DNA from: Rheum nobile
Lineage: Eukaryota > Streptophyta > Magnoliopsida > Caryophyllales > Polygonaceae
NCBI GenBank assembly: GCA_027886185.1
Contig: WOAB01000719.1
Coordinates: forward strand, 1,426,001 to 1,490,000
DNA length: 64,000 bases
Reading direction: 5' to 3'
Shown here: positions 54,701-64,000 of the stretch, one piece after another
Layout of the letters: every line of letters begins with the position of its first letter
How positions within the stretch are numbered: the first letter of the stretch is position 1
Translations under genes and position numbers: made by a program
The notes under the pieces: generated by a model
What the model was told of the DNA's origin: nothing
Database searches by the model: none
The model's input: the letters and a program-made list of their open reading frames with translations, nothing else

Positions 54701-54994
54701 GTACCCGACACAACCTTGTCGAAGTAACTTACACGCAGCCATCGCATTGATCAGCTTTCCGTTATCGGCGTCATTACGACCCTTGAACTTACACACAAAC
54801 TGGCCCCCATATGAAACTGTCACTGTCCTTGTGTTGAAGTCGATTACCGCCCTGTGACGTGTTAACCAGTCCATCCCGAGAATAATGTCGTATGGAGCCA
54901 TGGTTATACAAATCAAGTCAGCTTCGAACTTCCGACCCTGAATGGTCACTGGAAACTCCGACAACCGCTTGGTTCCTACTAATTGTTTCCCCAT
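51743..54994 (-). pseudogene. Element F pol (protease end, RT, RNase H, integrase, chromodomain)
   Basis: Starts MGKQLVGTKRLSEF, inside protease: FEADLICITMAPYDIILGMD and WLTRHRAVIDF are kept, but the DSGA active site before them is absent. RT: PYRMAPVEMRELKNQL, RLCIDYRELNNVTIKNKYP, KIDLRSSYHQLRI and active site VVFIDDILIYS. RNase H: YSGTSKQGLGCVL and TDHKSLKYVFTQKELN. Integrase: HPGSRKMYKDLRKKFWWPNM, CLTCQKVK, DFVTVLPKTQGRKDAIWVII, VSDRDGRFMSRFW and FHPQTDGQSERTIQTLED. C-terminal chromodomain: ERLMRILERREKHLRNKVV and EEVTWETWETE. A single TAG (52676-52678) interrupts integrase; both parts share one frame. Confidence 0.95.
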
Positions 54995-55231
54995 CTAGTT
55001 GTGTTTTCGTTTATTAGGTCTAAGCAGTCAAAATTTAAATTGCTAGTAATAAATACTTTAGATGCAATAATTAAGACAACCATCGAATAAACTCAACTTT
55101 TCATTAATGGAAATCACACCAAATGTCAAACAACAACCAGAAGGAAAGAGGAAATAACATTAGGAGACTACTGCTCCGTTATTGTCTAAGTGGGAAAAAT
55201 AATAGAAAGGAAATCACTAAAGAATTATGAT
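54995..55231 (-). other. Non-coding stretch between F ORF1 and pol
   Basis: About 240 bp of AT-rich sequence with 3'-UTR character (T-rich runs, aataaac near its end) separates ORF1's stop from the truncated protease. It has no counterpart in a normal gag-pol gene. Confidence 0.5.
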
Positions 55232-56317
55232 TCACTGCTCCTTCGTAGGGGCCCGAAATAGGTCTATATAATCCCTGGTCATTCCAGTCTTCCTCTTCTT
55301 CAGAGGCAGACCATCCCCGGACTTATCCGCGGGTCTCTTAGGCTTCGGGTCCCTTGACTCCTCAGTTGGCACAGATGGTTCTCCAGACTAGCTCACATCG
55401 CCCTGCTGAGGCTCGGAGCCTTTCCAAGTTTTCCCCCAAAGAGACTCCAAGAACTTATCGGCATCCTCTAGCTCATCCAACACTGAGTGAGCGTGCTCTC
55501 GCCAAGTGTTGAGAGTCAACACAAAGTCTCGAGCTTCAGCCTTCAAGTCATCTATAGAGTCCTTCTAGTCCTTCATATACTCGTGCAGCACCGGAACATT
55601 CACACGAGCTTGACGTGGCCTCGTGCCCTCGGAATCCATATACTCAATCCAAGTACGAGGTCTCTTAGTTACCGGTGGCTCAACACTGCCACAAGCGAAG
55701 TATCTCTCCCAAGGTCGCACTAGCAACCTGGTATGTTCGGTCTTCTCATTGATAAGTCGCATTGCTTCTAGGGTAGACATCCCATCAAGCGTCTCCTGAG
55801 TGATTGGACCTTCCTGGGGTCAAAGAGGCGGAGAGTTAGAAGAGGGATCCACGTCGACTGGTGGTAAAGTCGGGTCGTACTCCTCCCGTGTAGGACCAGA
55901 AATCCCCTTAGCCTCACAAGCAGCTGGAGACAAAGGCGTATACGTGGGAGACAAGGCGCCAACCGGGTGATCTGGCCCGTACCTTTCTTCCCAACTCTCA
56001 TAGTAGGGATCCAGTGGTTCCTCCTCACTCTCTGAATCCTCGATTGGATCCTCATCTTCATCACTGACCTCGGGGTTAGGGGGTTGCTTGGATTGCACTT
56101 CCCTTTCACCCTCACTCTCGTATTCGGGATCCTCAATTGGATCCTCCTCCTCGGTGGTCTCAACTGCCACTAAGTCCTCCACGGTATCTCCAGGTGGAGT
56201 GAAATCTACTACTGGGCCATCATTTTCGACCACCTTCATGGAATCAGACTCCGACTTGATCGTCGGAGCGGTCTTAGATTCTTCCTGGATCCTAAGCTGG
56301 GCTCTAGTAAACACCAT
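55232..56317 (-). pseudogene. Element F ORF1 (acidic, gag position)
   Basis: One frame of about 361 codons with stops (TGA near 55819, TAG near 55567 and 55390). Starts MVFTRAQLRIQEESK. Very acidic first half (VETTEEEDPIEDPEYESEGE, EVSDEDEDPIEDSESEEEP). Then EAMRLINEKTEHTRLLVRPW, ERYFACGSVEPPVTKRPRTW, RVNVPVLHEYMKD and an end KKRKTGMTRDYIDLFRAP. It lacks the Retrotrans_gag domain and CCHC knuckle of chromoviruses. The W/Y-rich middle might be a diverged capsid-like domain. I do not recognise the protein. Confidence 0.55.
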
Positions 56318-56711
56318 TGTCTGAAAAGAGACAAGGAGATGTTATGACTTTTCCGATATAGAAATTCTATCTTCTATAGCAAGCATGAATGGTTGGACTA
56401 CTAGCGTTGGCAGAAGTTTGAAAAAGAAGTTCACACAAAATTCATAAGCCAAATTTTACTCATTGTTAAACTTGAACTTGTCTTCCATTTCAAACCCGTT
56501 ATAATATAATATTATACTTTTTGAAATAAATCCCACCAAAATAATTGTGGTTGAAAATCTCTCAAAGACATTATTATCATAAGCCTTACATAGGGCCTAT
56601 AGTAAAGAAAACTCTTACAACAAGTTCTTGTTTTATAAAACTCAAACAAGCACAAAATGGTTTAAAAGTTTCGAGTTTTAAAAAAAAAACTTTTAGCTCT
56701 GATACCATAAC
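56318..56711 (-). promoter_or_regulatory. F leader with primer binding site (56696-56707)
   Basis: Minus strand TGGTATCAGAGC at 56696-56707, four bases from the LTR; about 380 bp of leader precede ORF1. No gene is seen in the leader. Confidence 0.9.
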
Positions 56712-59510
56712 TGTAACACCCCTAAATTACCTTAGGAATATTCCGCCAGTACGTGACCTCGGATCACATATCCAAAATCACCCAAGGCTTTACAGTATTG
56801 ATCGCAAAATACAATTTATAACGAACAATAACAAATATAATATCGAAATCAAGTTATATTATAATTCGACGTTGTAAAACGGCAACCCCAAAATGTATAT
56901 AAAAATATCAGCGGAAGTCTTAAATATTCAAAACACCAACAGGATCTAAACCTTGTTCAAAATGATGAAATAACCAAAGTAATTGCAGCTGCCTTCAACG
57001 TCTTCGTTCCAGGGCTTCAAGTTGGGAAGTTGTACCTGATGTGCCGTATAGGACGGATGACATCAGCCAACCATGCAAGGAAAGAGAAAGGTTGGTTAGT
57101 CTAATGAAAGACTAAACAAGGGCTCAAACAGAATGGTTCTAGTGATTGCGTTCGGTTACTATCATTGTCTATCGAATAAAAGCCGGTAGACGATACATAA
57201 CCAGATACTCTCACTGAAATGAAAGAATAGGAATGCAACGAGAGAAGACTCCAAAGGAAATGAGTCTTATAGGAATACTTATGATTGTTTGGGAACATTA
57301 CAATTCACACAAGGTTTGAAAACTGACTTCTTTGAATAATCGGGTCCTTAACCAACCTCACCGCATGCGTGTTGTGCGAATTCAGATTGATAAGAGAACC
57401 TTCATAGACAGAAGTCCGGACGAGTTTCCACGTTGTACTTCTCGCCCGAGGATATATTAATTATGTGCAACGAGGCACTTATCTTATTTAATTTCAAAAC
57501 GTGCATTTTACGTTAAAGCTTTTAATTTCACATCTCGCAATGAGATATAGGATGGGAATAAATCCCGAGAATTGGGAATAAATCCCGAAGATTGGCACTA
57601 GCTAAGTGTACCACCACCTATATTCAGATAGGGGTAGGTCATGACCAAAAGAATTAGGGCAATAATCCTCCTAACGCCAAGTTATAAAGAAACGACTAAA
57701 CCTCACAAGGAAATAGCGTTCCTACGAATACTCGTGCTAAACTAGCATTTATATGTCCACACCAATGCACAACAACTCCACACCACTTATAACTAGCACC
57801 CTATAATAATAGTATTTATATATATAAGGGTCATAACTAGCATATTGTACAACCTAATAAGGTTCAATTAACACACCATTTATTCACACAAATTTCCAAA
57901 CAGGAAGAGAATTATTTATCCCAACTTAATAGCACAACCGATTCATTGGCAATTAAGATAAACATGGAATAAATATGCAAGAGCGAACCGCCACTTGCCT
58001 TGATTCACAGAAGAGGAGCGGTATCGCGGGGATGGTTGTTTCCAGGTGGCAACTTGAATCCTTGTCTCAATATTGAATTATTACATCTCAAATTAATTCA
58101 ATCTCAAGGCTTAATCGGTAGGATGATTATCTATACGATTAAAAGTCAATTAATCATATATTCTAAATAATCTTTTCATACATAAATAAATATCCCAATT
58201 TATTTATAAATCCAGAAATCTTACTCCAAAATATTATCTCCATGAAAAGTCAATATTATAACCATTCATAGTCTAAGATAATAAACAAGTAATTTTAATT
58301 ACTTTAATTCAGATTTTATAAAGAATCAGAATAATTTCATCTTATTATATAGTAATTAAGATTAACTTATTTAACCTTAATTAAACTATATAATGATGAA
58401 ATAAAATCAGAAACCGAATTAATAATTCGAAAATACCCAATTCGGATCGACGTCACAATGGAGGTTGCGGTTTTCCGGCTAGAGCAGTGGGTGATCGGAG
58501 GCGAGACCTTAGGGCCTTGGAAGCTAACTTCCAGGTGCAACTTCTGGTGGTGGCGGCGACTCCAACGGTGGACGGTAGTCGACGAATTTCGGTGATGAAC
58601 AGGCGCGGCCGAGAGCTAGGGTTCTTGAGCTTTGGAGAAATAATTGGGTGCTGAGATCTCAATGAATGGTGCCCTATCTATAGGGGTTGGAAAGGTCTCG
58701 GTGATCTTCGTTTCCATATAAAATTTGGACGAAATCGATCCCGGAATGACCCCGATTTCTCTTCATTTCCATAAAGCTAAAACCGAAAATCTCTTTCCAT
58801 AAATACTCAAATTCGATCTCGTCTTTGATCGTTACCATCCGAAACCACTTGGGTTGGGCGAGTATAATCCTCCTCTAAAAAGCCCATTGGTTAGTTAAAC
58901 CAAACGAGCCCAAATGGAAGCTCGATTCGGCGGAAAACCGCCATTGATGGGCATTGGAGAGCTCGGCTGGGCTGGGGGTTGATGACGATGAACAGTACCC
59001 GATCGAGCCCCCCAGATTTTGGCTTAATTGCATTTTTGGCCCCAACTTTCCAAGTTGGGGCAAAAATGCCCTTGAATAATTCTTGAAAATTACAAAAGTT
59101 ACCCAAACTTTTCCAAACTTAATTATTTTAATAATTCTAAGTTTCTAATATTATTTTAGCCCAAAATTAATATTAGAAAAAAATTACCAAGGCTAAAATA
59201 AGCTTAAATTAGGCTAGGACAGGCTTAAGTTACAATTCCTATAGCTTTAACCATATTTAAATCACTTAACAAAAGTTAAACTGGATTTAAATATTCTAGG
59301 TTAAATCTTATAGTTTTATTTAAATTTGGTAACGACATAATGTTACCTAAAATTTAAATAACAATCAATTTCAAGGTTGTAATGGCTTATGTTAAAATTC
59401 TCCATTTCATTCCTATTTTTAGAATGAGGAAATAAATACCAATATTCCTTTATTATAAATAGACTTGGAAAATTACATAAATACCCTTATTGAAACTGAG
59501 GGTTATTACA
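56712..59510 (-). repeat. Element F 5' LTR (right)
   Basis: 2799 bp, partner of 48788-51706. The TATA box here is altered (ctatctatagg at about 58674-58684 on the + strand, versus ctatttatagg in the left LTR), so the promoter that would drive the element may be weakened. Confidence 0.93.
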
Positions 59511-59515
59511 AATCA

Positions 59516-61086
59516 TGCGCATGATATGCTTCCCTCTTGCTCTTTACAACGATGTCATCCACATATGCTTCAACAGTGGAGCCAATTTGGTCGCGGAAGA
59601 TCATATCGACCAACCTCTGAAAGTTGGCCCCTGCATTCTTGAGCCCGAATGGCATGACAGTGTAGCAGTAGGTTCCTCTCTCAGTGATGAATGTCGTGTG
59701 CTCTTTGTCCGCGGGGTTCATTCGGACCTGGTTGTACCCTGAGTAGGCATCTAGGAAGCTCAGCGCTTCGTGCCCCACGATCGAGTCAACCAGTTGATCA
59801 TTCAATAGGAGTGGATAGCTGTCCTTGGGGCATGCCTTGTTGAGGTCTTTGAAATCCACGCACATGCGCCATTTCCCATTCGCTTTTCTCACCATGACGA
59901 CGTTCGTGGGCCATCGAGGATACTGGACTTCGCGAATGAACCCAGCTTTCATCAATTTCGCCACTTCTTCTCTGTCTCCTTGGGCTCTTTCCCCTGCTTG
60001 CTTCCTCTTTTTCTGTCTCCGAGGTTTGGCTTTAGGGCTGATATTCAATGAATGAGTTATGAGGCTCGCGGGGATCCCCTTCAAGTCCTTGGGGGTCCAG
60101 GCGAACACGTCGCGCGAAGAGGCCAACAAAGCTTTAATCTCGCCTTGTACCTCGGCCCCCAGCGTTTGCCCCGTGTACAACTTCTCCTCCGCTTGAGTGA
60201 ACGGAGCTATGCTCACCTTATCTTCCTCTGGAACTAAAACCATCATTCTATTTCTCACCTCAAGTTCGGTCTCTTCCTCCGCAGAGATTGACGATGCGAC
60301 ACCAGTGTCCTCAGACTCCACTGCCAGGACTGGGATACTCCTCTCACTCAGGGCCGCCAGATAGTAGGTGCAGCTCTCCGCGTGTTTCCCTCTCACTACT
60401 CCAACTCCTACCTGCGTAGGGAATTTTAGTGGAAAATGATATATGGAAACCACAGCTTGAAACATACACAATGAGATTCTTCCCAGGATCGCGTTGTACG
60501 TGGAGGGAGACTAGAGCACCAGGAACTCAATCTTCTCACTTCTTTATGGGCCACCTTCATCCCCTAGGATCAAGTCTAGGGTTATGACCCTGATCGGCTT
60601 GACTCGTTCTCCCGCGAACCCATCAAGGGTGCAGTCAGTGGGCAATAGGTCCACGGGGTCCAGGCCCATCTTTTGGAAAGTTTCCCAATGCAGGATGTAT
60701 GCGGAGCTACCGGTGTCCACCATTACTCTTTTCACGATCTTTGTCCCCATCTGTACATAGAGCAGTAGTGGGTCAGTACTTGGGATTGTCGCCTCCGCGA
60801 GGTCTTCCGCGCTGAAAGTCAACTTGTGTTCCTGGCACGGGGGATTAGAGATGCTCCTGACTGGCCGCCCGGCTGGGCGAGGTGCATTGGCGATCCTTCT
60901 GCCTTCACGCTTGCTAGGGCCCTTTGGCTCGTGTCTACTTGAGATGGTGCCCACCTGGCCATCTGGCCGTAGGAAGTTCTGACCCGCGTGCGGATAAGGA
61001 ACAACCTGATTTGAGAGGGGGGGCTCTGCGGGGCCGGACCCGACCCTGGAGCAGCTCTTTTTCGCAGAGCCCCATACATGCGACAC
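59516..61086 (-). pseudogene. Element D protease and RT N-terminal part, copy D2
   Basis: Protease: KRVMVDTGSSAYILHWETF (DTGS active site, about 60700). Two stops (60541-60543 TAA and a TAG near 60511) follow. RT: SSRDVFAWTPKDLKGIP (Tat hallmark), LMKAGFIREVQYPRWPTNVV, RMCVDFKDLNKACPKDSYP, FLDAYSGYNQVRMNP and the active site EAYVDDIVVKSK, up to the F insertion at HDL. In LLLNDQLVD the usual proline-rich LPxID motif is altered. One frame. Confidence 0.9.
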
Positions 61087-62321
61087 TCATGGCCATCATG
61101 CATGGTAGATTGGTGATAAGAGCAAAACTTTCCTCCTGACCTCGCGGACAGTGGCGGTGGTGGTGGCACATTAATTCGTGGATGAGGGGGCTTGTATTGC
61201 GGTCTCTGCGGGTATGCTCCCGCCCCCTCGCGGTCATTCAACTCCATCGCGACTTGCTTCCTTTCTAGGGCCTTTCATCGGTCGTTGGTTTGATGGCGAC
61301 GAGGATCCCACGTGCCTGAGTCTCTCTTGTGATTGTCATGTTTCCTCCCATTGTTTGCAGGGGGTGGATTCGCGGATGCTCCCCCTCTGGACAACTCCTC
61401 TGCGATTATGTGCTGGTTGGCTTTCTCGAGCAACTTAGTGTATGATATGGGAGGCTTCTTGCACACGTGGAGCTTGAAATGGCTGTTTCTGAGTCCCTGG
61501 ATGAAAGCCATTCGTGCGACTTTCTCATCTAAATCATGCACCTAGACCACCTCCGTGGTGAATCTCTTCACGAAGGATGCAAGAGACTCACCCTCGCGTT
61601 GTCGGACATTCATCACCTCTTGCATGCTGAGTTTCCTCTTCTGTGAGCAACCGAAGTGCGCCATGAAAAAGTCTGTGAGTTGCTGGAAGCCATCGATGCT
61701 CTTCGCGGGAAGGCTTATCATCCAGGTTAGAGCCGGCCCCGCGAGAGTGTTAGGAAAGCATTTGCACATGGTGGGTTCGTCTTCCTTGCTCATGAGCATT
61801 ATGTACTGGTATCGGGACAAGTGGTCTCTAGGGTCATCCTCCCCTGTCTATTCCTTAAATGTTGGAATTTTGAAGTCTGGAGGAGGTGGTGCCAGCAATA
61901 TATGGTCAGCGAAGGCCGTGGACCCAAAAAGCGCCAATGGGAACTCTAGAGCGGGATAGTTTGGGTAGTACTGTGGCACGAAGTCCGTGTAGGGTCTTCG
62001 GTATGGCTTCCTCTGCGACATATATCGGGGTGGTTCGTGAGTGACAGACACCTGGTCGGCTGGGAACCTCTCCCCGTATCCTTCGCGTGGGTGTTCGGCG
62101 ACGTATGACTCCTAGGGCGTGCGCTCGGGCTGGCGCAGAGGAGGAACAGGCCCCTGCGGTGGGTGCTCCTGGCGAACCCTTTGCCATTCCTGGAATTGGC
62201 GAAATTGTTCCCACTCATCCTCGCTCAGAACCACCTCCCGCTGGTGGCTTCCAAGCGTTTGACGGTGAGATTGCATCTCCTCTTGAGCTCCTACAGGTGG
62301 ATCTTCACGTTCTATAACCAT
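61087..62321 (-). pseudogene. Element D gag, copy D2
   Basis: Starts MVIEREDPPVGAQEEMQSH, 40 bp after the PBS. Then FKIPTFKE, RDHLSRYQYIMLMSKEDEPT, FPNTLAGPALTWMISLPAKS, FFMAHFGCSQKRKLSMQEVM and ESLASFVKRFTTEV (Retrotrans_gag), FIQGLRNSHFKLHVCKKPP, and a zinc-finger-like FCSYHQSTMHDGHEC. All in one frame with TAG at 62112, 61848 and 61542 and TGA at 61275; a frame change near 61050 leads to protease. Confidence 0.88.
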
Positions 62322-62360
62322 CGTTGTTTGTTGTTTGTTAGATCTAGTTGTACGAGGACC

Positions 62361-62378
62361 TCCCCACGGTCGGCGCCA
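62361..62378 (-). promoter_or_regulatory. D primer binding site (tRNA-Asp-like)
   Basis: Minus strand TGGCGCCGACCGTGGGGA, one base from the LTR; it differs at a few bases from the Athila tRNA-Asp site. Confidence 0.85.
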
Positions 62379-62379
62379 T

Positions 62380-63136
62380 TGTTGAATTATGGTTCAACGC
62401 ACGTGAAGACGCCAAGGATCAACACACCCTTGGCCCGAATTTCTCTGATATTTGTATTTTTCGAGGATGTCCTCTGTAATCTCCTGGCTTCACGCGAGAT
62501 GAGATCTCCAATAAATGGCTTCGCCTTTGGTGCTGATACCCTTGCTCTTCGCTTTGCTCTAGATGGGGTCTCTGGCTTCATACTCCGATCCTGGCACCGA
62601 TGCTCTTCCTTCACTCTCTTCCAGATTGCCAGCCACCTCTCCTGAGCTTCACCTGCTCCTTTAGACGCCGGATTCACCGAAAAATACCCCGGAGATGGCT
62701 TCCCTGGGGGCGGGCTCTCCAACGCTCAAGTCAGTAAAGGGTTCACGAACGAGAAAGGAGAGCAGAAAAGTTGTAATAATGAAGGAGACTGGACTCAATT
62801 TGCTCTCGATCTCACTCAATTCTCTCTAATTTTTTCGATTTTTTGTTTGTAGAAGAAGAAGAAGAAAAATGAGCTGCCAATCGAGTGCTCAAGCTCTCTT
62901 TCTCTCTCCTCTAACCGAATTGCCCAAAACGATCCCCTTCTCTCTCCAAATGGAGGGGTATTTATAGTGGTGGTCCTCCCTTCCTCAAGATGCCATATGT
63001 CTCTCCTTAAAGATGGGCTTTTCCACCTTCGTCATGGGCTTCTCCTCTTTTGACGCGGCCTACGGATTGGTCGAGGCCCAAGCGTTTGTAGCTAGTTCTT
63101 TGCGGGTCTGATGCTTTCTTAAATCTGACCCCCATA
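62380..63136 (-). repeat. Element D 5' LTR (right outer)
   Basis: TGTTGAATTATGG to TGACCCCCATA, 757 bp, partner of 16659-17405; TATA box on the minus strand at about 62957-62968. Followed by GTAAC (63137-63141), the right target copy. Confidence 0.88.
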
Positions 63137-63175
63137 GTAACGTATACTAAAACCGTTTGACACACAATACTCAAC

Positions 63176-63266
63176 TGCAATGCAAGGTCCAAACACATAA
63201 GGAATCCCAGTAGCTCTGACTTCAAGCACGGTTGCGGCCCCAATTCTCTTGACAAGCTCAGGGTCC
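63176..63266 (-). pseudogene. GH3 beta-glucosidase, exon 3
   Basis: Acceptor ...ttattag, then DPELVKRIGAATVLEVRATG and IPYVFGPCIA, donor-like gttgag. Matches the GH3 stretch before CRDPRWGR in plant exo-beta-glucosidases. No stop in this exon. The intron that follows contains element D. Confidence 0.88.
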
Positions 63267-63361
63267 CTAATAAGTTACAACACAACAAGCTAGGAAATTG
63301 AGAAAAGAAAGAAAACCAAGAAAAGCTCGATCTTCTTGACACCTCACATTATTTCACACAC

Positions 63362-63557
63362 CTCGTTGCTCCCAAGCCCACATTGTGAGGGAAAATGGTG
63401 GCCTTATAAACATTGCCATGGCCATGAACTACATCAATCCCGTATATCATCGGTATCCCAAGACGAGTAGATAGTGCACCTTTTTAAAACCCGTTCACCA
63501 TACTAATCCAAGCCTCCGGAGTCGCCTACGCACTCCCTGCACCACTCAGTACACTCC
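63362..63557 (-). pseudogene. GH3 beta-glucosidase, exon 2
   Basis: Between acceptor tgggtcag and donor GTGTGTG: GSVLSGAGSA, stop TAG, ATPEAWISMVNGF, stop TAA, then KGALSTRLGIPMIYGIDVVH and GHGNVYKATIFPHNVGLGA. Phases fit both neighbours (phase 1 in, phase 2 out). The TAA replaces a glutamine in FQKGAL. The two stops make the locus a pseudogene. In the family this region lies in the (beta/alpha)8 barrel near the active site. Confidence 0.92.
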
Positions 63558-63636
63558 CTGACCCATAACATATTTAAAAATGAATTGCAAGTTGGGACGT
63601 TTATTTGCATATGATTCAAATATGACAAGAACCAAC

Positions 63637-63907
63637 CGATCATGTATTTCCTTAACACATCAGTAGAGGCAACAATCTTCTCAATCTGGGCATTATGCCC
63701 AATCTTCTCCTCCAACGTCATCCGCTTGACCAGGTCTTTCACTCGTACATTAAGAGCTTGTTTGGGATCTTTGTATTTCATGTACTCTCCCTTGGCTATC
63801 CAACTGCAGCAGTACAACAATACCAACTGTTCCCTGGGCAGCGGAAACAACAGAGATTCAGTAGTAACAGTAAGACAGATCCTTAGAGAGGAAACTCTAT
63901 CAACCAA
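63637..63907 (-). pseudogene. GH3 beta-glucosidase, N-terminal exon
   Basis: Reads EYMKYKDPKQALNVRVKDLV, KRMTLEEKIGHNAQIEKIVA and STDVLRKYMIG, then a GTTGGT donor (63636). This is the conserved start of mature plant GH3 exo-glucosidases (family: secreted wall enzymes releasing glucose from beta-glucans). Before it, QLVLLYCCSWIAKGE looks like the end of a signal peptide; the open frame reaches an ATG at 63907, but an acceptor-like ctgctgcag at about 63804 allows another start. GHNAQ replaces the usual GQMTQ. Confidence 0.85.
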
Positions 63908-64000
63908 CTAGTTGAAAAGAGAAAACCTCTACCTCTAGGTGTTACCCTAGAAGGATTTCAAAACGTGTACTTCTAATCATAATATGTTGTACAATCTCAC
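63908..64000 (-). other. Upstream flank of the GH3 pseudogene
   Basis: Nothing recognisable; possibly 5' UTR or intron of the pseudogene. Confidence 0.4.

Larger units (their letters stand above)
48788..59510 (-). mobile_element. Element F: Tekay/Del-type chromovirus
   Basis: 10.7 kb, LTRs of 2919 bp (left) and 2799 bp (right), exact TSD AATCA, initiator-Met PBS, polypurine tract. Pol is nearly intact: one stop in integrase. It lacks a normal gag and the start of protease; an acidic ORF and a non-coding stretch take their place. Inserted into D2's RT gene. Low LTR divergence suggests a younger insertion than D. Confidence 0.92.
16659..63136 (-). mobile_element. Element D: Tat-lineage Ty3/gypsy, LTR-int-LTR-int-LTR, with four insertions
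   Basis: The outer LTRs are 16659-17405 and 62380-63136, with an imperfect TSD GTCAC/GTAAC inside a GH3 intron. A 29-bp piece of a third LTR remains at 26394-26422. D1 (17406-23330) holds the 3' half. D2 (26423-62379) holds a whole internal region: gag, protease, RT, archaeal-type RNase H, integrase and a long 3' region with antisense ORFs. The Tat lineage is shown by FAWTPKDLKGIP, AYVDDIVVKS and the RNase H style. Insertions: G (23331-26393), H (31036-37832), E (38176-46421), F (48788-59510). Confidence 0.85.

Noticed and set aside
48788..59510. Block F considered as a Helitron or DNA transposon capture
   Set aside because: TG...CA ends, 5-bp target duplication, PBS, polypurine tract and chromovirus pol show it is an LTR retrotransposon.

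Overview
The window is plant nuclear DNA, almost certainly from a eudicot. It consists almost entirely of nested LTR retrotransposons built around one broken host gene. No intact host gene, tRNA, rRNA or CRISPR array is visible. The names A to H and Z below are local labels. All boundaries, target-site duplications (TSDs) and family calls were read by eye.

Left block, 1-16499. It starts with the 3' end of a Copia element (Z, + strand; RNase H remnant plus 3' LTR, 1-832). A 5'-truncated LINE tail follows (931-1328, - strand). The rest is a Tork-like Copia element (A, - strand, 1329-16499) whose RNase H gene is split. Inside the split lies a solo LTR of a Ty3/gypsy family (C, TSD CCCAC). Inside the last five bases of that solo LTR lies a complete but decayed Sirevirus (B, 2714-10744, TSD TGATG, two 1125-bp LTRs).

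Host gene. Minus-strand exons of a glycoside hydrolase family 3 beta-glucosidase lie at 63176-63907 and at 16505-16604. They carry in-frame stops and a frameshift, so this is a pseudogene. The intron between the two parts holds a 46.5-kb insertion (D, 16659-63136, imperfect TSD GTCAC/GTAAC). Element A lies directly against the splice donor of the left exon.

Right block, 16659-63136. D is a Tat-lineage Ty3/gypsy element on the - strand in an LTR-internal-LTR-internal-LTR arrangement, giving two copies of its 3' half (D1 17406-23330, D2 26423-62379). Each copy carries a + strand (antisense) transcription unit between integrase and the 3' LTR: a multi-exon ORF of the Transposase_28 type (aORF1) and a second, shorter unassigned ORF behind its own TATA box (aORF2). 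Four other elements interrupt D. G is an Athila-like 5' half (23331-26393) sitting in the former middle LTR. H is a gag-only Sirevirus ending in a large inverted repeat (31036-37832). E is a CRM-like gypsy whose pol reads into its LTR (38176-46421, TSD CCCTG). F is a Tekay/Del chromovirus with LTRs of about 2.8-2.9 kb and an unusual gag region (48788-59510, TSD AATCA).

How the parts relate. The oldest layer is the GH3 gene. D and A entered it, then E, F, G and H entered D, and C then B entered A. Most reading frames are broken by a few stops, many consistent with CAG to TAG change, as expected for heavily methylated silent DNA. The items most worth following up are the 493-bp inverted repeat at the end of H (a potential hairpin-RNA source), the paired antisense genes of D, the replaced gag/protease region of F, and the shared loss of the integrase glutamate in D.
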